A stretch of DNA of 64,000 bases from Ooceraea biroi (lineage: Eukaryota > Arthropoda > Insecta > Hymenoptera > Formicidae): the NCBI RefSeq assembly GCF_003672135.1, contig NC_039511.1, forward strand, positions 3,870,464 to 3,934,463, written 5' to 3'. Of the stretch, positions 1-14,086 are shown piece by piece. Under the pieces are notes generated by a model that saw only the letters and a list, made by a program, of their open reading frames with translations, did not search any database and was not told the DNA's origin. The stretch's first letter is position 1; each line of letters starts with the position of its first letter. Made by a program: the position numbers and the translations under genes.

Positions 1-3000
1 AACAATGAAAAATCGAAAACTGCATTTTGCCACTTTCTTAAGTTATTTGTAGAAAAATTAATTTTCAATGTTTTCAATAAAACTATCAAAGTGTCAATTG
101 TCTGTTAAAAGTCCAGAAACTTGAAAAACTCAATTTCAAGCAATCATTATTACGTCAGAAATGTCAGTTTGATGATTACAAGATTTTAAAACAAACTTTA
201 AGAAGCCGTGAAGCAAACCAACGAGCCAAATTAAGTCCTCGCTAAAGATTGGTCCAGGAATTCACGATGAAGAGGCGGATTCGGCTATCTAACCACGCAT
301 GCCCGATATGCGCAGCGTGCCTCAATTTACGCCTTCATCTACGAAATTTCCAGCAGCTCGAAGATCGTAATCGTCGCCTAATTGTTCCTACTTGAAGCAC
401 TTTGCAAAACTATCGCAAACTGCACGCGCTGGCGCGCGCGCGCAGCGCAGCGCAAATTGCTATTAATTACTACTGCGAGCTCTTGGCGGGAACCTACGTC
501 GTGCACTTCGCCAACGACATAGCTCGCATCCCTCGCGACATAATCAAAATAAGAGAGGTGGAAAGGGAGGAGAGAGGATCAAGGAGATGCACGCTTCCGT
601 GGAGGCATCAAGAATTACTCTGGGAAGGACTTTTCGGTAACACTTGCTCGCAGTAACCCATATCCTTTATCTGGCCGATCCATTATCAACGCAGCCAGCG
701 TTGCTTCCCTCCTTTGCTCCCTTCTTCCATTTTCCTACCCTCTTTCAACCATTTGCTGTGATAGACCCGTGCATACATTCAACCCGGTCGCGGAGTTGCC
801 TTCGGGAATTATCCGTCGTTCTCGCGCGCGCAGGAGAAAAGCGAGACACAGCAGAGAAGGGAAAAGAGATTACTAACAAGGGAAAGAGGAGGGATGAAAA
901 AACTGTATCAGGCACGCGACCTGCTCTTCTGAAAAGTGAGGAAGGAACAACTACCGAGTGGGATAGTTAGGTGCAGTGAGCGAAATGTAAGAAGGGGACG
1001 GAAAGGGAGGCAGGAAAAGGGGGTAGGGAAGACTCTGATTCCCCGGGTACGGCGGACAATGAGTGCATCCGTTCTCGGGATATGCTCCAGTTTCTCTCCT
1101 CTGTGCGCGCCCTCCGCGACGTCGCGTCGTCGAGAAGCGCACGTTTCCTACCGCTGTCGCGGATGCGGCTCGTTCAATATACAATCCCTTCTGCCTGCCC
1201 CTCTTCCTTGCCCTAGCTTGCTGCACGACACGCCCTTACCTCGCGTTTCCGTTATACTTCTGCCCTTGTGACGAAAAGTCCTCGCAAGTGCCCCTCGTTC
1301 TCGAACCGAGCAACGTGCACCGTCTCCCTCTCGCTTTGACTCCTCACTATCTCGACCATTTTCACCAATCGTTTCGACAGAAAGTGGAAGACCACGTCAT
1401 TGCCGGCGAACATCTTTTTAATCTCGATAGTAGAACTTTTCGCGTAAGATAGAACTTGGCGACCATCGATACTCTACGCTGCACTCCCGTTTTTCTCTCG
1501 GAAAGATAGCTAGGCGGATATATTGCTGTTTTCGAGATTCTGCTTTAAATGGATTCCATTTATTCGTAGAGTGAGCTTTTTTTATTTAATATTTACCAGC
1601 TTTAATCGCATTTTATTTTCTTCGTTAAAGTCGTTAAAGTTTTTTTACATACAAGCATTTAAGTTTGTTATTCTTTAGACAAGTATGTGTAAAAAGAGAG
1701 AATTATATTCAAATTATATTCCAACGTTATAAAGCCAGATTTAAATACCTATTTAATGTACCTACATAATTATATACTATTTAATTACATTCATGTGCGA
1801 TCTTTATGCGATTTAAATAAATTCTATAGAGGTTGAGTCGCCTTTTATTTCGATTTTATCATTATTTCCTTCAAAAGGATATAAGAACATGGATAATATC
1901 AATGAAATCAAATAGACGATTCATATTGTACAAGACTTATTGCTTTTCCAGACAGAAAGACCGCGTCTCATATCCCGTCGCAACTTATTGTACTACAAGA
2001 TACGAGACATCTCTTCGTCCCTTTCTTCATCCCTGAAGGAAAAAAGGATCGGTCGTTTCTATCTCGACTGCGCGATGTGAATGATCGAGTCGCATCGCAA
2101 TCATTGTGCACAATGTGAAAATGCAATACATCTATCTGTCGTCATATAAAACGACATTGCCCTTTCGCGTCCTCCTTCGTCACCCTATCACCCTTCTATT
2201 TAGGCGGATGATGTCGTTCGCGGCGCACCGCTTTGTAGCGGCTCTAAAAGCAAAGTGCACCACGTGCGCTCAAGTGCAATCGATGCAGGCGATGGCATTT
2301 CCATCTCGCGCAATCTCTCTTTCTCTTATTTTTATTTTTACATGCACTCCTATTTATTAAAAAGCTTGAAAATGACGGAAAACGTATAAGCTGATGTGTA
2401 TCAAAACCATGGCAATCCCGAGGTGGATTTCGAAATATCGTAATTTTAGTTAAAAAGAAAAAATGTTCGAATAATTAAAAAATAGAAAAAAAAATATTGA
2501 CTGAAACATGCACAAGAATCTTGAAAGGGAATTATTTTGAATATCAGATATCGTAATAATAAAGTGCGAGTTAATTATACATACAATGAATGTTCCGTAG
2601 ATTTCGACAATCTCGAAAATGTTCCAAAGCGTAGCTGCTAGGTCTTTCAATATCCATACATACTTGAAATCAAAACGAAGCAAATAATTATTATTGAATC
2701 TTGAAATGGACTTGAAATGGAAAGCTTTCATATTTATAAAATCTTGATAAATTGCAGGTATATATAATATATAAAAATTAAAAATAAGTTAAAGATAAAT
2801 ACATCGCCTACAGAATACTTTGTATGAAATCAACCAACGGGAAAATCCAGTGGTTGTACAAGAATCAGCGTACTGATATAATCTGAGAGTTCATCATGTA
2901 ACATCGGATTGTCTCGGTAGACATCCCCTAAGCACAACATAAATCACCAATGGAACCCCGCGGATAGGAAGAGGGGGAGAGAGGGATGCAGAGTGGCCGT

Positions 3001-6000
3001 TAATCTATCCCGCGGGACGCCTTGGGCCAGCTTTTCAATAAGTTAGCGGCATCCGAGTGGTGAGAATGGAGCCGTTGTGTAAACTCGCGGCGCGTAAATC
3101 ACCAAATTAAGCAAACAAGCGTCTATTATAAGGGCGCATTGCAACCCCCGCCGGTGGTTCCCACACTTAGAGATACTCGTCGCCGGTATCGTCCTGCGGT
3201 GGGAAAACCGCGAAAGGGCTCACCCTCGAAAATCGCGAGCAATGGTAAATGACGGTTGTTGGGGAGAATGGTGGTGGTGGTAAAGGTCGGTAAAAACGCG
3301 ACAAGCGCGGACACAAGCGGGCTCAGGACTGTATCACAGCTGCGGGAGCATTAAACAGTTTTTGTATTTAAATAACAATATCACTGCGATTATTATATAT
3401 TATTTTATTTAATATGAATTTACAATTAATATTAACAATAAATATAATTATATACATCTTGATACAATATTGTTATTTGCGTATTGTAATAGACTAGCAA
3501 CTAGAATGGCTAACTCTCTACGTTATAGTATTATTGTAATATTAACCGTTATAAACAGCAGTGTAACAATATGTAAACCTGCACTAAAATAAATTAGCGA
3601 AATACAACAGGAAATACAGAAGGACTTCATGTATTGGTGCATGACATTAGTTTGTATAATAATTTGCACTATAATATTTAATAGATCGATATTTAACATT
3701 ATATGAATTGTAATAAGTAATTGTATACGCATTATACACAACCTGACGTATTATGTACACAATCTGATGACGAGCTAAAATAAAATTTGACTTTTAAGAA
3801 AATACATAACTTTTTCTTATTATACTATACAAGAGACATCAATTTCTTGCCAGTTATAAACATTTATCTGATAGTTCATATCGTATAATTCCATTAAATA
3901 CTACGTGTACCATTCAATAACGAGCGACAGTACGGTACTGCGCGAATGTGCATCCCCTGCCGGGAGAGGAAGGGTGGCGATGCGATGGTCGGTGATGTAC
4001 GACGCGACGCGATGAAAACGAACGGACGAATGAATGCGTCCGGTAATTTGCGTAAAATGAATTTAATCTCCTGAAAACGGACCGCGTGATGTGTGCCCGG
4101 GGACGCGACGTGCCGCCGCCGGTCTCATCGCCAATGGTCAATGGGGCGTTTTCCCAGAACATGTGCAAGCGAGTTTGGCGTGTGATAGCTGAGTAATGAG
4201 ATGGAGGGACAGGAACTGAAGGAAAACAGATTAATAACGAATAACGGACGAATAAGTTGAATAGATCTCTGATTGACTGGACGACCCGCATGGCCGCGAT
4301 TCGTGATTTTTACCGGCTCGTTGAATGAAAATACTTGATTCTCCTGGAAGAGAAAATATCATCTTGCTTTCAGTTAAAGTTCTTTTCACATATACGAGAT
4401 AACAATTTTCCAAATTTGGTATTCTTGTAAGTTGAGAATTCGTTTTTCTTTGATATATCATTTGTTATATCTATTTTTTTAAACTGATTCATTCTTTACA
4501 TTTCGATCGTACGAAAATATTGATTTATGCATACGCACGTGAGCGATACATTTTGCGTAAATCTTGGCGAGATCTGGATAGCGAGCAGCGATTCGATTGC
4601 TTTAGCGCTACCTCTTCAGAAGATATTTGACGAAATGTATTTCTGAAGAAGCATTTTACATGAGCGTGAAAAGTGCGTAGTAGTAGAGGAAATGTGCACA
4701 GAATATCCTCTGCAAGAATTTCGATAGGATTTATAGAATTGCATTTTTGCCATTTTAGCTTTACTCAGACTCACTTCTATACATATTCTTCAGTTTTCAG
4801 TGATAAATATTTATGAACAATGAAGATCAATGGTATCCACAAAATACGCATACGTTGATCGCAGAAAGCGTCATTACAAAAATCATTTGATTTCCGTTTA
4901 ATGTATACCGCAATCGGGTAAAGAGTTTGAAACGTGCGAAACTCGCGAATGTATTAACAAAGTTGCACGGAATAGTGGAACTTTGAGAAAACTTTACTAA
5001 GGACACGACCCCGGATTAAGTAAAGCTCGTCCTTAAGCCGAGAGCGGTTTAATTTATTAAGGAAAGTTTGTGCCAAGCGACGGGCTTCTCCGAACGATTT
5101 CGCGACTTGTAGGCGAAAGTGGCGAAACACAATCTATATATTCGATACGTGATAATATGTAATAACATACGAGAAGCGATATTATCTCGAAATATAGGAA
5201 TCAGAAGTACGCTACAACTTACTAAAAACTGCTGATATTACAAAACAATTGACCAAAGGAGACCTACAAGTTATACCGAAATTCCAAAAACGGAGCATTG
5301 TTGTCGCGACCGGAAACGCACGGATTTATTAGCAGTCGATCCCACCCCGATCCACCTTCGCGCACAACGAAGTAACTCATAATGCACATCCCATGACTAT
5401 TCGCGAGCGTATTGTTCTCCACCGCAAACACGAGCAACAGTTCATACACGGGGACGAGTTCTTACACGGGGGCCGGCCGGATCTCGCATACGGGAATACG
5501 TGTCAAATATGTACACAGGCCGACGGGCACGTGCATATGTTCCCGTACGTGCTGCTGCACGCGTGCACAGGCCCCGTCGTCGAAACGTCGGCGAGGGTTC
5601 CCTCCCGTCTATCCCGTGTCGGATGGCGAGGGCAACGCGAGCGGGATGTGCATTTCGAACTTACCCTACCTACCTCACCCCCGGTCCTTTTCTCTCTCTC
5701 TCTCTCTCTCCAGAGAGAGATCTTCGTAATACGTACACACGCAATCAGAGTTAAGTGCGCGGTCCTCCGATTCCCCGTTCCTCGCACCGGAGAGATCCCC
5801 GACCGCCGTGACGGCGGTCCTGAAACTGAGCAGTGTATGTATGTCTCACCCCATTCCTCCCCCTGGATCCTCCTCCTATCGTGACCGATGCGACACGCAG
5901 GACACATCAGCCCCAGTTGGGATGATACGCGTAAGAGATGATGTTCACCGACGAACGAGACAAAACGCATGGAACCGCAGATCTCTGCACCTGCACTAGC

Positions 6001-9000
6001 GGCGGTGCACATTTCAACCCTCCGGCTGAAATCCGAGCGGGTGGGAAGCACACGCGGTGGTTTCAAGTGCCGCGTCATAGTAGCATCCCACATTTCCGGG
6101 CTGTAATTGTATCCTCGTATTATATTAGTGCGTAAAATGATACGAAAACGCCTCAAGTAATATCACTGGAGGAATAAAAACCTATTTACTGCAAAGCATC
6201 GTATCTTTGGGAAAAATGTTGATTTGTTTCCACAGGGAGATTGATGAACACGCACGAATTAAATTGCATGTAAATATATTACAAATTAGTACGATGAAGT
6301 TCGGATCTAAATCTCATCTTTGAAAATTAATAATGCTGCAAGATTAACGTAACATAAGAGAAACATACACTTTTATTAGTTGTGATGGATGCAGTGACTC
6401 GTTTACTCTGCGATCGATTAACTAACGTTACTGTTGTCACGTAGGACATGCGTTTAGCAATAATTTTGAGATGTGTGCTACTCCTTCCATGGAAGAGAGC
6501 CGAAACGTGAATCATACGTCGCCGTGAATGTGGATGTCGGGTGCTAATTCACCTGATTACAACCAACACCTGTGTCTACAGCATCCAACTGCATTTGCAT
6601 ACATATGCATCTTTGCATGTATGCAGATTGTTCCGAGAGAATTGCATCCATTTCGGGATCTACGCGTTGTTATGTGCGTACAGGAGAATAATGATGCTAA
6701 GGGACTGATTGCGCCCATTGGACGCGACTTCATTGTGCGTAATACCAGCGAATAACGATACAAATTACTAATAATATTAATAATAATAAATATTAATAAA
6801 TTAATTAAATTAGCAGTAACATTGTATCGATCAATCAAATGGCATTAAATTGAAAAATCTCAGAAAATAATTTAAAATATCGTAATTGGAGCGAGTACAC
6901 AGATTATTAAATATGGAATAAATATGGCAAAATATAATAATAAATAAAAGATATTATACGAATAATTAATTTAATAATAATATCGACAAGATAGTTTATA
7001 ATGTATTATTGCCAACTGTAGCAATTATAATGAGATTGATGTAACATTATCAGTCATCAGCGGTATTGATTAGTTACTAACATTATCAGACTTTCATCAA
7101 TCGGCATGTCACGAGCGTCATGCGCAGACAATACAAATGACGACACGCGGCCACTCTATTTTTCGCATTTCGGTGCATTTGTTCGATCCTGATAATCGCG
7201 ATAAAACGCCCGGGTCCAGCGTTTGGCCGGGATTTACATTTTGCCCGAATTACATCACATAACAAACACTCGATCTGATCAATCGCATTGGCGCATCCCT
7301 CAGATAATTACGTTAATGACTACTAATTTTTATCCAATTAACGTACTCCAGTCCCTACCAATCAAAGCCATGGCTTAATAAACCTGCGCGCTCAGATTGA
7401 ATTGCAAACTAGGGGGGAGGCTTAATGTAAATGCGCGCAACACGCATATCCGCTGAATACGCGCGAATCATCTCTGAAGAATCCTATCTGCTCACATGAG
7501 CGTACACGTAATTACCGAATAACGTTCATTGCAGTGTCATGTACATATATGCACCCCCATATCTCCAATAATAATTACATATTAAAAGATAAGGCTCTTT
7601 TCTACCGAGGACGTAAATCTTCGAGAATTAGTAATCGAAAAAGAATATTAATAGCAATTAATAATTATTAATATATATTACATGTTATTAATAAATATAA
7701 TAACTGCCAATAATTATATAATATTAATATACAGTATGCGATTGGCTCTCATCGACCGTATAATATGTTTGTAATCCTAATATTTTATGGAGTGATGTTT
7801 GCGGCACTCTATTAAGTCGACCCTAATCGGATCAACATGAAGTTTCAGGTATTCAGAACGGAATAACTTTGCGGATTAAGCCTAACGCTTCCGTTCTCTG
7901 TGGTAGACAGGAAAGAGCGAGGAGATATTGCCGGGCGCTAATCGAATTGGACTTCTCTGTCCGTCTTACTCCCTCTTTCTCTCTCTCTTACCCCAGGTCG
8001 AAATCTTTGCCGTATAATCTTGAAACATTCCCCGGTAAAACTTGACTCGTCGCGCGACTAATTTCCGCCACGCGGAAATAAAATATGCAACACCCTCGTT
8101 GTGTACACCTATGTTGCACTGGGTATTCCAGAAAAATTCGTACAAAGTTGACACAAAACAATGTTGAATTTTGTAAAACGACATTTTGCTCTATTATATT
8201 TAATAATTTATTGAAAGTCTTTCAAAATATTTAAAACGTAAAGAATCAAAGGTTTCAGTTAAGGTAAATTGAGAGAATGTAAGGTTTGATAAAGAGAAGA
8301 GGATAATTGAAATAGAGATAATTGCATCGTCAAAATTGCAACGGCTCTGCTATTGAAGAAAACATTCGCGCTCATTGCAGTTGTCTGCGCTCCAGTTACA
8401 CAAAATACGACAATTCCAATAGAATGTGGCCCTATACATTTATGATACGCATCGCGGTGCATCATACGGTTTACTGTGCGAGGGTAGCGAGGGCGAATAA
8501 ACATTCGGCTAATAATAGCTGGTCCTCTCCCTTTGCCACAGTTGAGCAATGCGCAAAGAGAAGCGACAAAATTGACGCGTGACGGCCAATGAAAACATGA
8601 AATCAAAATACCATTAGGCAGGAGGTTATAGACTTCACATATCGAAACTTATTAAAAATAGCAGAAAAAATAAGTGATTCATATGGAAAATATCAGTTAT
8701 TACAAGCATGTAAAATCTATACGGACTACAGTATAGTTTTCAATCGACAAGGTATGTAATAAATAAATATAGATATTATAATATTTCAAGTATGCGTTAT
8801 CAGGAAACTATTAATTATTAAGATAAGACATATTGTCTTGAAAATATTTAACAGAGCTGTACACTTGAGAATCTATCGCCTTCGTGATCTCTAGTCTTTA
8901 ATTTTGGCAATTCTAAATTCTACCTACGCACACGCGTGCGATTTCTTTTTTAATAACAGGAGCTGATTTTCGCGAGCAATTATTTCCATCCAGACTTTAC

Positions 9001-12000
9001 GCATCGATGCACGTATTATGTTCATTAGCGCATCTCGGACTAATTATTTCCGGCTAGGCGCCTCTCGCCGCAGTGCTATTACGTTACATCGGCCACCGCG
9101 GACGGAAACACCTGGGTAACGATAAATTTCAACGATTCCGGCCACGTGTCGTACGGTCACGTTCCTAAGTAGGAGCACCAATCACCATCCACCGCGATCG
9201 TATATTTTCCAGGGTCCGATGGAACCCTCGCCTATCGGAAGTCTCCGCCGATGCGCCTCGCCTTCAATGACGAGCAATCGCCGTGAGTACCACTGTGCTC
9301 CAAAATTCTCGTCTGGCACCCCGAGACGGGGAGACAGAACGCGCAGCTCGCCGGTTACGAACCGCCTCCGATGATTTGTGCGGCAGTTAATCCCACTGAC
9401 ACACGACTTTTCTTCCTTCTGGCAGAGTTACCAAAGCGCACGGAAAACGACGGCGCGCGGCCTGCTTCCGTCCGCGGTGCACTGTCGCCAGACAGTTTTT
9501 CCGCTCCTTCCTCGGCCGTGTTTTCGCGACCGTCCGTCTCACGAGTGAAACATTAATCCCGCGATAGGAACCCGCGGTCTCCAACAGGTCTTCTAATATT
9601 AAATCTTGCTTTGGACCGCAGTAAAATTTCTGCCACAAAATTCCTGACGCGGGAGATAAAGTGTGCGTAAAACTCCTTTACGAGAGAAACATCGTGACCG
9701 TGTAGCATGAAGCACGTCGCGATTTATGATGATGCCTGACACTTAAAAAGAAACGAGAAGCATTTCGCTTCTCGGATTCATTCTCGAATCCATTTCGCTT
9801 GCACTTTGCGTAGAACAGAGAAATCTGTCTAGAAAAAGGTTCGAGAAATCGGTATTATCGCAAAATATAAATCACGTTAGTAATTGGCACGTATAATAAT
9901 GTTTAATACAATAATTATGATTGATCTACAAAGGAATTAAATTTGCGCTCGTTTCCGTCCCGTTTCACGTCCTGCGGTATTGATGCCACTTAAAGCAGCT
10001 TATATTGAGAGATCCGAATTCCAATATCACTAACGATAGAAGGAACGCCGCCAAAATCCCGCGGTTATTAGCGCAGCAATATTCTGCGCGCAATTAATTC
10101 GAAAACCTGACTCGGTGAGCAGCGTGAGATCAATCGTGGCAAAATCATTGATGAGAGCCGAGTTAATTAGAAGATGAAGATTTCGCGGAACGATCGAGGA
10201 ACAATCGCGATGATGGCGGAAACGTTAATTCGTTAACGAGACCGGACGCGATTATTCTCGATTATTCTCGAAGAAGGCTCGTCCCGATCGCGACCAAGCT
10301 GCCATCCGTCACATTGCGGACGCACGAAATCCCATTTCTTTTCAATCAGAGCTCAAGGCGGAGACCCCGGTCTGGGCACAGGCTGTCGGCGATTACTCCA
10401 TGTGCCACCGTTAATCCCGCTAGTACATGAGTTTCCATGAGGCTGGGCATAGGCCCAGGGATCTCTCCTGCGCAAGCTGCGCGACGTCTTTATCCCTTTT
10501 CCGACCCTTGTCGCCCATCACTTTCCGAAACGTTTCTTTCCCCCGTTATGCGCGCTCCATACGGCAGCATGGTCATATTTCTTGTTACACTCGCGATTTA
10601 TCAGGGTGCCCGGCAGTAGAATTAATCGCCTCCTCATAGAGAACACGTATGCAAATTATAAATTATACGGAAAGTATTCGTAAATATAACTAAAGACCAC
10701 CGAGATTTTTATGGATTTCTATTGATGCGGGAATCAAAATGTAACTGCGATTAACGAGAAGTAATCGCAGTTAGAGTTTTCCTCAGAATCTTGGAAAATC
10801 TTTCACGCCTACTTTCCAAGCAATTTATTCATTCCACCGTCGCAATTGCCAATCTCGGGAGGTGGTTATTATCGCACTCCTCGAGCGACCGAGAGAAGGA
10901 AAGTTTTTCCTTAAGAAATCCAATCAATTAACACGCGGACTCAACACGACTGAGCAATTAAGCGTCCTCTCCGCGTTGGCCCGATAGTCGAAGGTATGAA
11001 AATTGGCGCGGCGAGAGACACTGATTATTACTCAGCCATAATTTGTACCGCGAGTAACAATGGTCGATGAATTTGGAGACGGAAGGGTGGCGAAAAGTTT
11101 TCAGGAGAACGAAGGAGAAGAGAATCCGCGTTCGGTTTGAAGGGAAGAACGAAGAAAAAGAAAAAAAGAAAACTAGATGGAAACTTATCCGATGGAGATC
11201 TTCCCCTTTGTTCGCCGGCAATTCGAATTTTATTAGCGGCACGAAGGATTACGATCTCGAGATCGTCGTCGGCGGGACTCGTAAAAGAGGATTCGGACCG
11301 GGAGTTTCAGAAACGGAATTGCAAGCTGCAGGACTCTTGACGGAAGAGAAAGCTCGACGAGAGTAATCGATGTTTCGTGTTTTTCGTGTCGTACGTATAT
11401 GTGTGTAACATCATTTGTTTGTTCTTGCAGTAACGTTTTAATTAAGTTTTAATTACGTGAGTTTTAATTACATTTAAACACTATAATAGATTGTTAATGT
11501 GCTAATTTTGTAGCTCGTGCGTAGTTGAAATTTTATCCCAGAAATGGGTAAGAAAATAAAAAATGTTAACAATACAGCAATCAAAACTGTACGATATACA
11601 AATCTGATATTACTGTAACAATAAAAAAACAAGAAATAATATAATTTGCGTTCATTCTACATCTGTAAAATAGGTGTGCCTTCTGGTAGAAGACATGTGT
11701 GACAGGCGAGGTGTGCCGTCAGAATCTCGCGACAATTTTTCTTTCCTTCTACCATTGCTCTTCGTCTCTTGTCGCGTCCCTCTCCTGTCCACTACCGTGA
11801 ATCTTTAAAAGGACGACCGAGGGTACTGAACGCGGTCTAATGTTGGCGCGCCGCGTTTCTGAGCCAGCCTCAACCGCAAACCATCAGGTCCCTCAAAACC
11901 TCTAAACAAAGGTCGGCGAAGGGACGAAGCGAAGGCGTGCCGACGACCCTACGAACAATGCGACGATGTAACCTACCGCATCGTCGAGAACGTTTGTTAC

Positions 12001-12016
12001 AAATACGAGAAAGCGA
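1..12016. other. Gene-free stretch with CpG-rich islands
   Basis: I find no exon I can defend here. AT-rich DNA alternates with GC/CpG-rich islands at about 400-1,440, 2,930-3,340, 3,930-4,320, 5,280-6,110, 9,000-9,600 and 10,040-10,640. Open frames in the islands are arginine/serine/proline-rich, overlap on both strands and show no domain or splice-bounded structure, as expected of GC-rich non-coding DNA. The stretch could be intergenic regulatory DNA or part of a very long intron of a gene starting near 40 kb; the sequence does not decide. Confidence 0.6.
5691..5711 (+). repeat. (TC)n microsatellite
   Basis: Run of about ten TC units followed at once by a short GA run, so the two can pair as a small hairpin. 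It lies inside a CpG-rich island with no gene. Confidence 0.9.
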
Positions 12017-12025
12017 GGGATATGT
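12017..12025 (+). repeat. Left target-site duplication of the 2.3 kb foldback element
   Basis: GGGATATGT stands directly outside the left terminus and GGGTTATGT directly outside the right one (14,322-14,330): 8 of 9 bases match. A 9-bp duplication is the size made by Mutator-like (MULE) transposases. Confidence 0.7.
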
Positions 12026-12260
12026 ACCTCTGTGAAGTTGGCCCCCCTTCTTCAAAATTTGAAAAAAATAAGCACAGTTCTGATTGCCCCCCGAAGAGTT
12101 CTAGAGTTCTCAGTCCTTTTTAGAAAGAGTTCTGCCATTTAAAGTAACGAAAACACCATTTGAAACACCGGGGGGGCTAACTTCACGAAACTGAAAATTC
12201 AAACGGCTATAACTTTTTTCTTTTTAATTTTAGCGCTTTGAACCTTAAGAATAATTTGTA

Positions 12261-13165
12261 GAACTCTTTGGGGGCCCATCAGAACTCTCAATAGAACTCC
12301 GGATTTCCAAACAAAATTTCGGACCCAGAATTTTCAAAGTGACAGAACTTTTTTGTTTTCGATTTCAGAGCATTGGTTCCTAGGGATAATCGGTAGAGCT
12401 CTTTGGGGGGCCATCAGAACTCTCAACAGAACTCCGGATATCCAAAAAAAACTTTCGGATCCAGAATTTTCAAACTGCCAGAACATTTTTGTTTTCGATT
12501 TTAGAGCATTGGTTCTTAAGGATAATCGGTAGAACTCTTTGGGGAACCATCAGAACTTTCAATAGAACTCAGGATTTCCAAACAAAATTTTAGACCCAGA
12601 ATTTTCAAAGTGCCAGAACATTTTTGTTTTCGATTTCAGAGCATTGGTTCTTAAGGATAATCGTTAGAACTCTTTGGGGGGCCATCAGAACTCTCATCAG
12701 AACTCCGGATTTCCAAAACAAATTTCGGACCCAGAATTTTCAAAGTGCCAGAACTTTTTTGTTTTCGATTTCAGAGCATTGGTTCTTAGGGATAATCGGT
12801 AGAACTCTTTGGGGGGCCATCCGAACTCTCAACAGAACTCCGGATTTCCAAAAAAAAACTTTCGGACCCAGAAAAAATTCAAAGTGCCAGAACTTTTTTG
12901 TTTTCAATTTCAGAGCATTGGTTCTTAGGGATAATCGTTAGAACTCTTCGGGGGGCTAACAGAACTGTCAACAGAACTGCGAAATTATTAAAAACATTTT
13001 CGACCTGAGGAACTTAGAAATTTTCGGACTCTGCAACTTCGACTAGCCAGAACTTTTTTGTTTTCAACTTGAGAGCATCGAGTATTAAGGATAATCGTTA
13101 GAACTCTTCGGGGGGCTATCAGAATTCTCAACAGAACTGCGGAATTATTTAAAAAATTTTCGACC
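12261..13165 (+). repeat. Tandem array of ~135 bp units, left arm
   Basis: Units start at 12,261, 12,396, 12,532, 12,667, 12,802, 12,941 and 13,101, each opening with a variant of GAACTCTTTGGGG and containing AGAGCATTGGTTCTTA. Spacing is 135, 136, 135, 135, 139 and 160 bp. The last two units differ in their second half (AATTATT-rich, then a TTTTCGACCTG motif) and border the central spacer. Confidence 0.9.
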
Positions 13166-13185
13166 TGCGGGACTTAGAAATTTTC

Positions 13186-14086
13186 GGTCGAAACTTTTTT
13201 TAATAATTCCACAGTTCTGTTGACAGTTCTGTTAGCCCCCCGAAGAGTTCTAACGATTATCCTTAATACTCGAAGCGCTCAAGTCGAAAACAAAAAAGGT
13301 CTGGCGACTTGAAGTTGCAGAGTCCGAAAATTTCTAAGTTCCTCAGGTCGAACATTATTTTAATAATTCCGCAGTTCTGTTGAGAGTTCTAGTAGCCCCC
13401 CGAAGAGTTCTACCGATTATCCTTAAGAACCAATGCTCTGAAATTGGAAACAAAAAAGTTCTGGCACTTTGAAAATTCTGGGTCCGAAATTTGTTTTGGA
13501 AATCCGGAGTTCTGATGAGAGTTCTGATGGCCCCCCAAAGAGTTCTAACGATTATCCTTAAGAACCAATGCTCTGAAATCGAAAACAAAAATGTTCTGGC
13601 ACTTTGAAAATTCTGGGTCTAAAATTTTGTTTGGAAATCCGGAGTTCTATTGAAAGTTCTGATGGTCCCCCAAAGAGTTCTACCGATTATCCTTAAGAAC
13701 CAATGCTCTAAAATCGAAAACAAAAATGTTCTGGCAGTTTGAAAATTCTGGATCCGAAAGTTTTTTTTGGAAATCCGGAGTTCTGTTGAGAGTTCTGATG
13801 GCCCCCCAAAGAGCTCTACCGATTATCCCTAGGAACCAATGCTCTGAAATCGAAAACAAAAAAGTTCTGTCACTTTGAAAATTCTGGGTCCGAAATTTTG
13901 TTTGGAAATCCGGAGTTCTATTGAGAGTTCTGATGGGCCCCCAAAGAGTTCTACCGATTATCCCTAGGAACCAATGCTCTGAAATCGAAAACAAAAAAGT
14001 TCTGTCACTTTGAAAATTCTGGGTCCGAAATTTTGTTTGGAAATCCGGAGTTCTATTGAGAGTTCTGATGGGCCCCCAAAGAGTTC
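13186..14086 (-). repeat. Tandem array of ~135 bp units, right arm (inverted)
   Basis: This is the mirror image of the left array. The variants appear in the same order from the terminus inward, but the outermost unit is present twice (two almost identical copies between about 13,861 and 14,086). The unit corresponding to the left arm's 12,802 copy is absent. The arms therefore differ by unit gain and loss while staying almost identical in sequence. Confidence 0.85.

Noticed and set aside
5503..6156. 217-aa minus-strand frame
   Set aside because: Low-complexity, arginine-rich translation of a CpG-rich island, overlapped by frames on the other strand and crossing a TC/GA run; no domain.
12624..13994. 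Several frames of 77-105 aa beginning MFSISEHWFL on both strands
   Set aside because: They are translations of the 135-bp tandem unit inside the palindrome. The same peptide repeats once per unit, and the mirrored arm gives it on the other strand.
12261..14086. Possible CRISPR array because of regular units
   Set aside because: Units are whole 135-bp tandem repeats without unique spacers, arranged as mirrored arms in an insect genome.
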